A stretch of DNA of 64,000 nucleotides from Litorimonas sp964511495 (GCA_964511495.1 CAZEFT010000001.1:191854-255853), one strand, 5' to 3'. Shown: positions 52,414-61,562, counted from the first letter of the stretch. Numbers and translations are program-made. The notes: a model not told the origin generated them from the sequence alone.

Positions 52414-53067
52414 TCACCTAAATTGCGTGGATGTTGGTAAGTTGCCATTGCGGGTTTTAAATCTCGTGAGAATTGCAACAAGCTCAGTCATAGAGTTAAC
52501 ATCCATTTTTATAAAAATTCTGGCTCTATGTTGATCAATCGTTCTGTGACTAATGCCAAGCTTTCTTGCAAGCGTTTTACTGCTGACATCACTATGATCT
52601 TCCAAGATGGATGAGACCAACTGCCTCTCGCGGGTTGAAAGTTTCTCGTAATTTACAAGAAAAGTCTGATCTTCTTCGCTTATGTTTTGGGCAGCTGAAA
52701 AAAGAGAGAATGCACTCTCAATTGCCGCTAATAATTTTTCTTGTTTGAATGGTTTTTGTAAAAAATCTACAGCACCAGACTTCAAGGCGTTGACAGACTC
52801 TGTGACGCCTCCGTGACCCGTTATAAAGATAATGGGCAAGTTACAATCAATTTCATTTAATTTCGTTTGCAACGTCAATCCATCCATATCGGGCATACTG
52901 AGATCAAGAACAAGACAGCCGCGAAAATCCGGATTATAGGCTTTGAGAAACTCAACTGCAGACGCAAAGGTTTGAACTTGATAGTCCCGTTTCCGTAACG
53001 CTTTAGACATCGCCGTTAAGACAGCAATGTCATCATCAACGATGTAAATGTTAAGGTTTGATGCCAT
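52414..53067 (-). CDS. FixJ/NarL-type response regulator
   Basis: The receiver domain (1-120) has VDDD (10-13), the acceptor Asp55 in LVLDLSMPDMDGL, Thr in IFITGHGGV and Lys in LQKPFKQ, all FixJ-like. The LuxR/FixJ helix-turn-helix (about 145-205) reads LSTRERQLVSSIL and SSKTLARKLGISHRTIDQHRARI. I place the start at ATG 53067, two bases after the kinase stop; a TTG two codons earlier is less likely. It is the evident partner of the ethylene-receptor-like kinase. Its target genes are unknown. Confidence 0.93.
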   Translation of the reverse strand: MASNLNIYIVDDDIAVLTAMSKALRKRDYQVQTFASAVEFLKAYNPDFRGCLVLDLSMPDMDGLTLQTKLNEIDCNLPIIFITGHGGVTESVNALKSGAVDFLQKPFKQEKLLAAIESAFSLFSAAQNISEEDQTFLVNYEKLSTRERQLVSSILEDHSDVSSKTLARKLGISHRTIDQHRARIFIKMDVNSMTELVAILTRFKTRNGNLPTSTQFR

Positions 53068-53069
53068 TA

Positions 53070-54245
53070 TCAAGTGACTTTATCAGCCGGTATTGAAATA
53101 CAAAATTTAGTTGTCATATCGGTTTCCTGATCAACCCAGATCTTGCCGTTAACACTCTCTACGATAGATTTACAAATTGATAAACCCATACCCAAGCCCT
53201 CAGTATGAGTGGTGTAGAATGGAGCAAAAACATCAACGTCTTTTGGTATACCGGGGCCGTTATCTTCAACGCTCAGTACAACCTCCCCATTGCTCAACAA
53301 TGTTGACACAAGGATTTCAGCATGAGGCGTCTCAGAATCTGCAAGGACACGAATGGCATTTTGCACAAGATTGACGACGAGTTGGATGCACTGAATTCGG
53401 TTGGCGGTAATCAGAGGGATATCAGTTGGTCTATATTTTAGCTCAATATCGTGTTTCTCTACCTCCCCTCCAAAAAGACCCAGTGTTTGCTCTACCATAT
53501 CATTAACATTGAAAGTTGTTGTTGCTCCGTCATCCTTTCTCACGAACTCTCGTAGACCCGTGATGATTTCTCCAGCCCGGAAAGCTTGAGCTTCTAAATC
53601 TTCCAACAATTCAATAACCTCATCTCTGTCAATCTTCCCTCTTCGAACTTCAACAAGGGCAGCATCAGCACTTTGCATAATAGCTGTGAGCGGTTGATTA
53701 AGTTCATGCGCTAATCCGGTTGCCAATTGCCCCATTGCGTTTAATCGGCCGAAGTGAGCGATTTCGGAGCCCAATCGTTGACGTTCTTTTTCAAGTTCTT
53801 TTCTCTTTTGCTCAGACTTTTTTCGTTCTTTCACTTCAATCGTCAAAGTTTCATTGACTTGTTCAAGCTCTTTTGGGCTACGTAAGGCCAATAATTGCGG
53901 CATTACAGGTATTAACATTAAGGCCGTTGCTATGGATACGCTTGCTGTGACGGCTTTTCCTAATCCCTGCACACCATAATTGCCGTTCCAGACTGTCCAA
54001 ACCCCTAAGAGATGTGTGATCCCACAAGAAAAAATGAATAAGGAGAACATCAAAATGACCCCTCGAAAGGGCATGTTTGGGCGATGTCGGAAAAAGTAAT
54101 AGAGAAAGATCGGTATGGAGAAATAGGCAAGCGCAATCAAAACATCAGAGACTACGTTCAAAAGCAGAATGTCTTTGCGCCACATATAACACATGCCGTG
54201 CGGCATAAATTCATCAAACAAACTATGATTTGCATGGTCTTGCAT
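53070..54245 (-). CDS. Ethylene-receptor-like histidine kinase
   Basis: Start ATG 54245 has GGGGG four bases upstream. Three membrane helices (about 25-50, 60-80, 90-115) carry SDVLIALAYFSIP and IFSCGITHLLGVW. Residues Asp34, Tyr41, Ile44, Pro45, Ile71, Cys74 and His78 match ETR1 Asp25, Tyr32, Ile35, Pro36, Ile62, Cys65 and His69 at identical spacing. In ETR1 the Cys and His hold the Cu(I) that binds ethylene. A coiled coil (135-175) leads to a GLAHELNQPLTAI H-box (FixL/DctB type) and an ATPase domain with QNAIRVL, DNGPGIP and GLGMGLSICKSI. There is no GAF domain. Signalling goes to the FixJ-type regulator encoded next. Ethylene is the predicted ligand, not a proven one. Confidence 0.92.
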   Translation of the reverse strand: MQDHANHSLFDEFMPHGMCYMWRKDILLLNVVSDVLIALAYFSIPIFLYYFFRHRPNMPFRGVILMFSLFIFSCGITHLLGVWTVWNGNYGVQGLGKAVTASVSIATALMLIPVMPQLLALRSPKELEQVNETLTIEVKERKKSEQKRKELEKERQRLGSEIAHFGRLNAMGQLATGLAHELNQPLTAIMQSADAALVEVRRGKIDRDEVIELLEDLEAQAFRAGEIITGLREFVRKDDGATTTFNVNDMVEQTLGLFGGEVEKHDIELKYRPTDIPLITANRIQCIQLVVNLVQNAIRVLADSETPHAEILVSTLLSNGEVVLSVEDNGPGIPKDVDVFAPFYTTHTEGLGMGLSICKSIVESVNGKIWVDQETDMTTKFCISIPADKVT

Positions 54246-54583
54246 TTTTACCCCCAAGTGACACTGTCAGTCACAATTTAATGTGCTAAATGCATAGGAT
54301 AATTTCGGTTTAAGTCAAAACACGCTTTCAAGCGCATGAGAGTCCATTAGCGACTTAAGTTTATCTTGAAAGAATGAAACGCGGTCAGGCGTAGAAACCA
54401 TATCACTTTAGACTTATGATTGGGCAATAGGCCTGTGCTGGCTTTGGCCGTCATTTTTCGCAATTCCCTAAATAAAACTTGCGATTTCCTGTCGGCATTA
54501 TTCATTGCTCATATCACGCAAAGAAGCCGCCCTCATGAACATGAAGACGGCTTTTAAAATTTAAATAATTAGGTTCTGGAAAA
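54246..54583. promoter_or_regulatory. 338-base gap between the kinase operon and katG
   Basis: This stretch carries the promoter side of the two-component operon (near 54246-54400) and the katG terminator at its other end. No open frame, tRNA or repeat of note was found. Promoter boxes were not identified with confidence. Confidence 0.35.
54524..54553 (-). terminator. Terminator downstream of katG
   Basis: AAGCCGCCCTCATG on the plus strand pairs with CATGAAGACGGCTT through 14 positions (two G-T wobbles) with a two-base centre, a strong stem 30 bases after the katG stop. The T tract is longer on the plus strand (TTTT) than on the minus strand (CTTT), so it is probably the katG terminator but not a classical one. 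Confidence 0.65.
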
Positions 54584-56800
54584 CTAATCCAAATCAAATC
54601 TGTCTGCCATCATGACTTTGTCCCAGGCGGTGACGAAATCGCGGACAAATTTTTCTTTTGAATCGTGACAGGCATAGACTTCGGCAGTCGCGCGCAGGAT
54701 GGAGTTTGAACCAAACACCAAATCATTGCGTGTGCCCGTCCATTTGATGGCTCCGCTATCGCGGTCTTTACCTTCAAATTCAGTTTCATCTGAATTGGTG
54801 GAAGACCAGACTGTGTCCATGTCGAGCAAGTTGACAAAGAAGTCGTTTGAGAGCGTGCCGACATTATCCGTCAACACACCGTGATTGCCCGACGTGTTCG
54901 CGCCGAGCACGCGTAGGCCACCCACGAGCACCGTCATTTCCGGTGCAGTAAGCGCGAGCAATTGCGCACGATCAATCAGACGGTCTTCGGCTTTACGGTA
55001 ATGGTGACCGCGTTCGAAATTGCGGAAGCCGTCAGAGAACGGCTCCAGCACGTCAAAGCTGTCTGCGTCGGTCATCTCATCCATGGCATCGGTACGACCC
55101 GGCGTGAACGGAACGTCGATATCAAATCCGCCGGCTTTGGCCGCTTCTTCGACACCAACACAGCCACCCAGAACGATGAGGTCAGCCATTGAGACATCAC
55201 CGTCAAAACCGCGTTGAACATTTTCATAAACGTCCAGCACTTTGGCGAGTTGTTTCGGATTATTGGCTTCCCAATCTTTTTGCGGGGCCAAACGGATGCG
55301 CGCGCCATTAGCACCGCCGCGCTTATCCGATTGACGATAGGTCGAGGCGGAGGCCCACGCCGTCGAGACAAGCTCCGACACGCTTAAATCCGTATCCGCG
55401 ATCATCTGCTTGAGTGAACCAATCTGGTCTTCGGACAGGGTGTAGCCATTGGCTTCGGGCACGGGGTCCATCCAGATGAGTGTTTCTTCGGGAACTGATT
55501 TTCCGAGATAACGGTTTTTCGGGCCCATATCGCGGTGCAAGAGTTTGAACCAAGCACGAGAGAAGGCATCGGCGAGTTGCTCCGGGTTTTTGTGGAAGCG
55601 TTCGGAAATCTTGCGATATTCCGGATCCATCTTCATCGCCATATCGGCCGTCGTCATCATGAGCGGCTGTGTTTCAGACGCATCAGACGCATTAGGCGCT
55701 TCGGGCGCGCCTTGTCCGGCTTTCGGTGTCCATTGCTGTGCACCGGCGGGAGATTTGGTCAGCTCCCACTCATAACCAAGCAGCACGTCCAGATAACCAT
55801 TATCCCATTGTGTTGGATTGGCTGTCCACGCGCCTTCAATACCGGAGGTCGTCATACTGGCAGCCTTTTGGCCTTTTTCCTGCTCCCAACCGAGACCTTG
55901 TAAGTGCATGGGTGCACCTTCGGGTTCAGGTCCGACATAAAGGTCAGGGTCATGGGCACCATGCGCCTTACCGAATGTGTGTCCCCCGACGGTCAAGGCC
56001 ACTGTTTCTTCGTCATTCATCGCCATGCGAGCGAAGGTTTCACGAATATCACGCGCCTGTGCAATCGGGTCAGGGTTTCCGTCCGGCCCTTCAGGGTTCA
56101 CATAAATCAAACCCATCACAACGGCAGCCAGAGGCTCCATTAATTGGCGGTCACCCTTATAGCGCTCATTGGCGAGCCATTCTGTTTCCGGACCCCACCA
56201 AACATCTTGCTCGGGTTCCCACACATCTTCACGACCAAAAGCAAAACCGAATGTCGGCAGGCCCATATCTTCAATCGCCACATTACCGGCATAGACGAAC
56301 AAATCCGCCCAAGACACGGCTTTGCCATATTTCTGTTTTAACGGCCAAAGTAGGCGACGCGCTTTGTCTAGATTGCCATTATCCGGCCAAGAGTTGAGCG
56401 GCGCAAAACGTTGCATACCTGTCGCCGCACCGCCGCGTCCGTCAAAGACGCGATATGTCCCTGCGGCATGCCAAGACATTCGAATGAAGAACGGGCCGTA
56501 ATGACCGTAATCCGCCGGCCACCAGTCTTTGGAATCCGTCAAGATTTTCTTCATATCAGCATAAAGTTCATCCTGGTCGATAGCGTTAAAGGCGGACGCG
56601 TAATCAAAATCATCATCCATCGGATTTCCGGCTGCAGGATTTTGGTGCAACATGCCGACATTCAGGCTTTCGGGCCACCAATGACGATTGGCTGAGCCAT
56701 CGCCAGCTTTCATCTTATTTGTGCCATGCATGACGGGGCAACGGCCCTCAATCTCGCTCTCATTAATATCCCAGACGGCAGTTCCGACTTGATGTTCCAT
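54584..56800 (-). CDS. katG: Catalase-peroxidase
   Basis: KatG removes hydrogen peroxide by catalase and peroxidase cycles with one heme b. The distal triad lies in RMSWHAAGTYR (Arg107, Trp110, His111), the proximal His274 in GGHTFGKAHG, and the Met-Tyr-Trp cofactor can form from Trp110, Tyr233 (GLIYVNPEGP) and Met259. All positions are those of E. coli KatG shifted by 5 to 7. The length of 738 is full for both the active N-terminal and the inactive C-terminal half. OxyR, encoded 4 kb upstream, is the likely regulator. Confidence 0.98.
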   Translation of the reverse strand: MEHQVGTAVWDINESEIEGRCPVMHGTNKMKAGDGSANRHWWPESLNVGMLHQNPAAGNPMDDDFDYASAFNAIDQDELYADMKKILTDSKDWWPADYGHYGPFFIRMSWHAAGTYRVFDGRGGAATGMQRFAPLNSWPDNGNLDKARRLLWPLKQKYGKAVSWADLFVYAGNVAIEDMGLPTFGFAFGREDVWEPEQDVWWGPETEWLANERYKGDRQLMEPLAAVVMGLIYVNPEGPDGNPDPIAQARDIRETFARMAMNDEETVALTVGGHTFGKAHGAHDPDLYVGPEPEGAPMHLQGLGWEQEKGQKAASMTTSGIEGAWTANPTQWDNGYLDVLLGYEWELTKSPAGAQQWTPKAGQGAPEAPNASDASETQPLMMTTADMAMKMDPEYRKISERFHKNPEQLADAFSRAWFKLLHRDMGPKNRYLGKSVPEETLIWMDPVPEANGYTLSEDQIGSLKQMIADTDLSVSELVSTAWASASTYRQSDKRGGANGARIRLAPQKDWEANNPKQLAKVLDVYENVQRGFDGDVSMADLIVLGGCVGVEEAAKAGGFDIDVPFTPGRTDAMDEMTDADSFDVLEPFSDGFRNFERGHHYRKAEDRLIDRAQLLALTAPEMTVLVGGLRVLGANTSGNHGVLTDNVGTLSNDFFVNLLDMDTVWSSTNSDETEFEGKDRDSGAIKWTGTRNDLVFGSNSILRATAEVYACHDSKEKFVRDFVTAWDKVMMADRFDLD

Positions 56801-56863
56801 AAATTCTCTCTTTTTGTGGGTTGGAGTTCACTTTTATATACGCGTGATAAACGGTCGCAGTTC

Positions 56864-56900
56864 ATAGAACAAATCGATATTATCAATCAGATTAATCGGT
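56864..56900. promoter_or_regulatory. Candidate OxyR box in the katG promoter
   Basis: The segment reads ATAG-N7-CGAT-N7-ATCA-N7-CGGT, which follows the spacing of the OxyR consensus (ATAG-N7-CTAT-N7-ATAG-N7-CTAT) with the first half well matched and the second half weak. It lies 64-100 bases before the katG ATG in the 183-base gap shared with lepA. Confidence 0.35.
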
Positions 56901-56983
56901 TTTACCAATGTATGCTCAACCGCGATTTTTCGACACAGCACAGCATGCTTGCTTATCCTCGCGCCTTCGCTAAATAGCTCCCA

Positions 56984-58789
56984 ATGACAGACCAGAGTAA
57001 AATTCGTAACTTTTCCATTGTGGCTCATATTGACCACGGAAAATCCACGCTTGCCGATCGCCTCATCTCCTATACGGGCGGATTAAGTGACCGTGAAATG
57101 AGCGAGCAAGTGCTCGATAATATGGATATTGAAAAAGAACGCGGCATCACAATCAAAGCCCAAACGGTCCGGTTGGAATATAAAGCCAAAGACGGCGAGA
57201 CCTATACCCTCAACCTGATGGACACACCCGGTCACGTTGATTTTGCCTACGAAGTTTCGCGGAGCCTCTCCGCTTGCGAAGGCTCCATTCTGGTGGTTGA
57301 TGCCTCCCAAGGGGTGGAGGCGCAAACACTCGCCAATGTTTATCAGGCGATTGAGCATGACCATGAAATTATCCCTGTCCTGAACAAGATTGATCTGCCC
57401 GCAGCAGAGCCGGACCGTGTCAAACAACAAATCGAAGACGTGATTGGTTTGGACGCCTCTGACGCCGTGGAATGTTCAGCTAAATCAGGCCTTGGCATTG
57501 AAGAGGTTCTGGAAGCCATTGCCATGCGCTTGCCGCCCCCCGAAGAAGCAGACCCGAAGGCCCCGCTCAAGGCCATGCTCGTCGATGCGTGGTATGACAC
57601 TTATATGGGCGTGGTCGTTCTCTTCCGCGTCATTGAAGGCACAATTTCCAAAGGCATGCGCATTCGCACCATGAATACGGGCGCGAGCTATACGGTTGAT
57701 AAGGTCGGGGCCTTTCTGCCCAAAGCCACGGATATGCCGAGCCTCGGCCCGGGCGAAGTCGGATTTTTTACCGGCTCCATCAAAGAAGTCGCCGATGCCG
57801 CTGTGGGCGATACGATTACCGAAGATAAACGCCCGACAGAGACGCCCCTGCCCGGATTTAAACCGGCCCAGCCCGTGGTCTTTTGTGGCATCTTCCCCGT
57901 CGATGCGGCGGATTTCGAAGACCTGCGCGCCGCCATGGGACGCTTGCGTCTGAATGATGCGAGCTTCTCTTATGAGATGGAAACCTCTGCTGCGCTCGGC
58001 TTTGGTTTTCGCTGTGGTTTCCTCGGCTTGCTCCATTTGGAAATCATTCAGGAACGGCTGGAACGCGAATTTGATCTCGACCTGATCACGACGGCGCCGT
58101 CTGTTGTTTATACATTATCCATGCGCGATGGCACGGAACGCCAACTTCATAACCCCGCCGATATGCCGGATGTGATGCAGATTGATCACATTCAGGAACC
58201 TTGGATCAAAGCCACCATTATGACGCCGGATGATTATCTCGGCGGTATTCTGAAACTCTGCCAAGACCGTCGCGGCGTGCAGACCAATTTGTCCTATATT
58301 AACGGACGCGCCATGGTGGAATATGAATTGCCGCTCAATGAAGTCGTCTTTGATTTCTATGATCGTTTGAAATCCGTCTCCAAAGGTTATGCGAGTTTTG
58401 ACTATCAAGCCATTGGGTTGAAACAAGGTGATCTTGTGAAGATGAGCATCCTCGTCAATGGCGACCCGGTTGATGCGCTCTCTATGCTCGTTCACCGCAG
58501 TAATGCCGAAGGCCGTGGCCGCCAAATGTGTGAGCGTCTGAAAGACCTCATCCCCAGGCATTTATTTAAAATCCCGGTCCAAGCAGCCATTGGCGGGAAA
58601 GTCATTGCGCGCGAAACCATTGCTGCCATGCGAAAAGACGTCACCGCCAAATGTTATGGCGGCGATGCGTCCCGTAAACGCAAATTATTGGACAAACAGA
58701 AAAAGGGTAAAAAACGCATGCGCCAATTCGGCCGTGTGGAAATCCCTCAGGAAGCTTTTATTGCAGCGCTTAAGATGGACGATTCCTGA
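56984..58789 (+). CDS. lepA: Elongation factor 4 (LepA)
   Basis: LepA is a ribosome-bound GTPase that acts in translation and ribosome assembly under stress. The GTPase motifs are AHIDHGKST (G1), the Thr of ERGITIKAQT (G2), DTPGHVDF (G3), NKIDLPAA (G4) and SAKSG (G5). The LepA-specific C-terminal domain ends in KCYGGDASRKRKLLDKQKKG. The 601-residue length is standard. It is divergent from katG. Confidence 0.98.
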   Translation: MTDQSKIRNFSIVAHIDHGKSTLADRLISYTGGLSDREMSEQVLDNMDIEKERGITIKAQTVRLEYKAKDGETYTLNLMDTPGHVDFAYEVSRSLSACEGSILVVDASQGVEAQTLANVYQAIEHDHEIIPVLNKIDLPAAEPDRVKQQIEDVIGLDASDAVECSAKSGLGIEEVLEAIAMRLPPPEEADPKAPLKAMLVDAWYDTYMGVVVLFRVIEGTISKGMRIRTMNTGASYTVDKVGAFLPKATDMPSLGPGEVGFFTGSIKEVADAAVGDTITEDKRPTETPLPGFKPAQPVVFCGIFPVDAADFEDLRAAMGRLRLNDASFSYEMETSAALGFGFRCGFLGLLHLEIIQERLEREFDLDLITTAPSVVYTLSMRDGTERQLHNPADMPDVMQIDHIQEPWIKATIMTPDDYLGGILKLCQDRRGVQTNLSYINGRAMVEYELPLNEVVFDFYDRLKSVSKGYASFDYQAIGLKQGDLVKMSILVNGDPVDALSMLVHRSNAEGRGRQMCERLKDLIPRHLFKIPVQAAIGGKVIARETIAAMRKDVTAKCYGGDASRKRKLLDKQKKGKKRMRQFGRVEIPQEAFIAALKMDDS

Positions 58790-58852
58790 CCCTTTTACGA
58801 AGAAGTCACTACGGAGATTGGACAAACATCCATTCTCCTGTAACTACAATAT

Positions 58853-59260
58853 ATGTCACTCTTAAAACTCTTAGCCCTCTTACAGGCATCATTTGAAATC
58901 ACGGGCGACCCCACCCTAGCCATAAAAGAGAATTGCTTGGGCGTTTGGGATGTTAAATCTGCGTACTCTAAGGAAGAAGGATACGCAGCCTGGCATACGA
59001 AATACCCTAAGACCTTAACTGTCTTCAAAGATAAAATCGTTTTCACAGACAATGCAGGCAATGAATGCACGGTGGGACACGCGATGGACAGACAAATGAA
59101 AGTCCTTGTTTTCGCAAATTGCTTACCCTCAAAACATCCGAACCAAGTAATAGTACCACTTCATTATAAAATTAAATGTGACACGCAAAATTTAACTGGC
59201 ACCGTGCACACTTATAAAAAACTCTTTAACTTAAAAGGCAAAAGAGCGCCTTCCAAATAA
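58853..59260 (+). CDS. Hypothetical protein
   Basis: The 135-residue protein follows lepA by 63 bases. No signal peptide is evident, but the first 15 residues are hydrophobic. Three cysteines (ENCLG, GNECTVG, ANCLP, plus KCDT later) are spread through a probable beta-rich fold. Codon use is more AT-rich than in lepA. No family is recognised. It is the first of three genes with similar base composition up to 60710. Confidence 0.55.
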   Translation: MSLLKLLALLQASFEITGDPTLAIKENCLGVWDVKSAYSKEEGYAAWHTKYPKTLTVFKDKIVFTDNAGNECTVGHAMDRQMKVLVFANCLPSKHPNQVIVPLHYKIKCDTQNLTGTVHTYKKLFNLKGKRAPSK

Positions 59261-59276
59261 ACGAAGAAAGCCCTTC

Positions 59277-59471
59277 ATGGAAATTTTTGAAATCGGCCAA
59301 ATCATACGCCTTAAATCCGGCGGACCAAAAATGACCGTTAAAAGCGCAGACGGCGACGCAGTCTGGGCCTGCCAATGGTTCGACCGAAACGGCAAACTCC
59401 ACAGCGACAGCTTCCCCGAAGATATGTTAGATATATTTGTGAAGAAGAGTTACGGAAGTTTTGAAGGTTAG
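59277..59471 (+). CDS. DUF2158 (YodC-like) small protein
   Basis: The 64-residue protein contains GQIIRLKSGGPKMTVKS and a later CQWFDRNGKLHSDSFPEDML, the pattern of DUF2158/YodC. These are small SH3-like proteins of unknown function, common as free-standing genes. It lies 16 bases after the preceding gene and 12 bases before the next. Confidence 0.88.
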   Translation: MEIFEIGQIIRLKSGGPKMTVKSADGDAVWACQWFDRNGKLHSDSFPEDMLDIFVKKSYGSFEG

Positions 59472-59483
59472 TCATACGTTTGC

Positions 59484-60710
59484 ATGCGCTTCAAGATTTG
59501 TTATTTGAAGCTTATGCTCGAAACTAATTTCCCCCTAAAAACACCTGAAACAGTAGAAGCCATTCATTCGTGGTGGTCGACATTCGATAAGCATCGAGAA
59601 GACCTTCATAAACAATTCCAACCACATTCAACACATGGGTTTGATGTCGCAGAATTCATGCATCAGCACTTTGCGAAAATTAATAAACGTATGTGTTGGG
59701 AATATGGGCCAAGTAACATCAAGGATCATCTCTTAGCAATCGCACCTGAAAGACGTAAAGACCTAGAACCACTCGCCAGACTTATCTGTTCGCTTGCCCC
59801 TGAATATGAAAATTTCGAAATTGTTGTTAACCGACAGCCAGAAGACTGGAACGTTTACATGTCATATACAGATGGCCGTTTTCAATGGTCGGGAGCTGAC
59901 GGCATTTTATTCGACATTCAAAATGGCCAAAACAACCTATTTGATATCGTTTTTCATGTTCCCCACAACACGCAATCTAGCGATATTTATAGCGCCTGTT
60001 ATATCACCTGCGAGACGCTTCTAGGGGAAGATATTATGTCAAAATGGGTTGGTTTTTTTGACGTTCAAACCCTCCCCAAAAAATCACTCTTTTCTAGATT
60101 AAAAGCTGACAAGCTTGCCCACCTCAAACCCCTGAAAGATCTAAGACAAACTTTGGCTAGCAAGATTGCTCACCTTAAAAACAATCTTCAGGCTCATCCT
60201 TACGCTGCTATGACCGAGGAAACGCATTGGAGCCTTCTGAGTATGGAGCCTAAAGACCAGCAAGATTATGAGCCTTTGAGAGACATGATAACAAGTGTAA
60301 CACCATCGACTGAACTTTTTAATGCCTACTATTCTAATCGAGACCGATTTTACTCTGAGAGGTTTAGCAAGTTCGGAGAACAATTTATCTTTCTACAACT
60401 AGACGGCTCGGCTGACGACTTAGATCAACAGATCTTTGGTGATAGAGGTGAAATTGAAGACGCACTTGACGCTGCTTTAATTAAGAACACTGTCGGCAAG
60501 GTGATAGGCGGCGGCACAGGTCGGAAATATTCATATATCCATTTCGCTGTGACAGACCTTCAAACTGCTATTGAAAGTCTAAAGCGCACCCTTAGAAACG
60601 AAAAATGCACGCGGCGCGCTTGGATAATGTTTCATGATGCGAATAGGCAGCAAGAGTGGATTGACATTTGGGATGACACCCCTGCACCGAAACTCCCGAC
60701 GATTGAGTAG
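59484..60710 (+). CDS. Hypothetical protein with two related halves
   Basis: The 408-residue frame has an alternative ATG at 59514 (MLETNFPLK), which may be the true start. Residues 20-190 and 225-400 look alike in plan: WSTFDKHREDLHKQFQPH and APERRKDLEPLARLICSLAPEYENFEIVVN in the first, MTSVTPSTELFNAYYSN and EPLRDMITSV in the second. This suggests an ancient duplication, not proven here. It has no signal peptide or membrane span. No family is recognised. Confidence 0.6.
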   Translation: MRFKICYLKLMLETNFPLKTPETVEAIHSWWSTFDKHREDLHKQFQPHSTHGFDVAEFMHQHFAKINKRMCWEYGPSNIKDHLLAIAPERRKDLEPLARLICSLAPEYENFEIVVNRQPEDWNVYMSYTDGRFQWSGADGILFDIQNGQNNLFDIVFHVPHNTQSSDIYSACYITCETLLGEDIMSKWVGFFDVQTLPKKSLFSRLKADKLAHLKPLKDLRQTLASKIAHLKNNLQAHPYAAMTEETHWSLLSMEPKDQQDYEPLRDMITSVTPSTELFNAYYSNRDRFYSERFSKFGEQFIFLQLDGSADDLDQQIFGDRGEIEDALDAALIKNTVGKVIGGGTGRKYSYIHFAVTDLQTAIESLKRTLRNEKCTRRAWIMFHDANRQQEWIDIWDDTPAPKLPTIE

Positions 60711-60943
60711 TGCTGGAAGAGATATCTAAATCAACGCTCTGAGATTAGTCTCTGCTCTTGACCTCAGGGTCTGTCCGAAGAGATCTCGCGGATACCCTTT
60801 CCAAGAAATCCGCCTACCCTTGCCTCGGGAGACATTGACTAAATTTTCAGAAACCACATTACCTAGAATAATCAATTTCATTGCGACGAGGAGACAAAAC
60901 TTTGTATAATATAAGTCAAGATTATTATCGAAGGTAGAAATTC

Positions 60944-61534
60944 ATGTCCCATTACAAAATCCATCTTAGCCTCGCCGCCGCTCTCATACTGTCCGCTTGC
61001 TCGTCTTCTGAGAGTACGAGCGCCCCCGCGGAAAAGGTTGAGCTAAAAGCAACAACTGTTTCAGCTGAAAATGTTGAAATTACTTTGATTGATCTATTGG
61101 ACGGCGTCACCAGTAGTTATTGTATTGATATTGCAGGCGGCAATCAGGACATTGACATAGCCAAAGGTTTACAGGCGCATACATGTTATAGCTATCGCGG
61201 TGAAATCGGAACGGACCAAAAATTTGCCGCCTCCCGTTTTGCGACTAACGAACTTTACATGCCGGATTTTGATGTCTGCGCAACAGCTCAGTCACTTGAA
61301 GCCGGAGCTTCGATTGGATTGTCGCCATGCGATGGGTCTGACTTGCAAAAAATCTCATTCTCTAAAAGTGGGACAATCTCAATGATGGCTTCACCTGAAC
61401 TTTGCTTTACGGCTGCAACCGATACACGTTTTGGCCGGAGTAAAGTGCATCAAATCAAGGCCCTGTCGCTGGAAACATGTTCCAACGACCTGTCTGCTTA
61501 TCAGTCATGGCGTGGGCGGGCCTCTGCTGACTAA
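60944..61534 (+). CDS. Lipoprotein with ricin-B-like beta-trefoil pattern
   Basis: A signal peptide ends in LSAC (Cys19) followed by a serine-rich linker. The mature part has YCIDIAGGNQD, LQAHTCYSY and DQKF, then DVCATA, IGLSPCDGSDLQKI and ELCFTAAT. The spacing of C-x-D, Cys and Q-x-(F/W) units resembles ricin-type lectin repeats. It might bind sugars at the cell surface. The six or more cysteines probably form disulfides. The call rests on pattern only. Confidence 0.6.
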   Translation: MSHYKIHLSLAAALILSACSSSESTSAPAEKVELKATTVSAENVEITLIDLLDGVTSSYCIDIAGGNQDIDIAKGLQAHTCYSYRGEIGTDQKFAASRFATNELYMPDFDVCATAQSLEAGASIGLSPCDGSDLQKISFSKSGTISMMASPELCFTAATDTRFGRSKVHQIKALSLETCSNDLSAYQSWRGRASAD

Positions 61535-61562
61535 TGCAGGCCTAACTCTTTCCTATCGGACG

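Noticed and set aside
55726..56397. Plus-strand frame of over 200 codons within katG
   Set aside because: It lies antisense to invariant katG active-site motifs, with proline/arginine/histidine-rich shadow composition.
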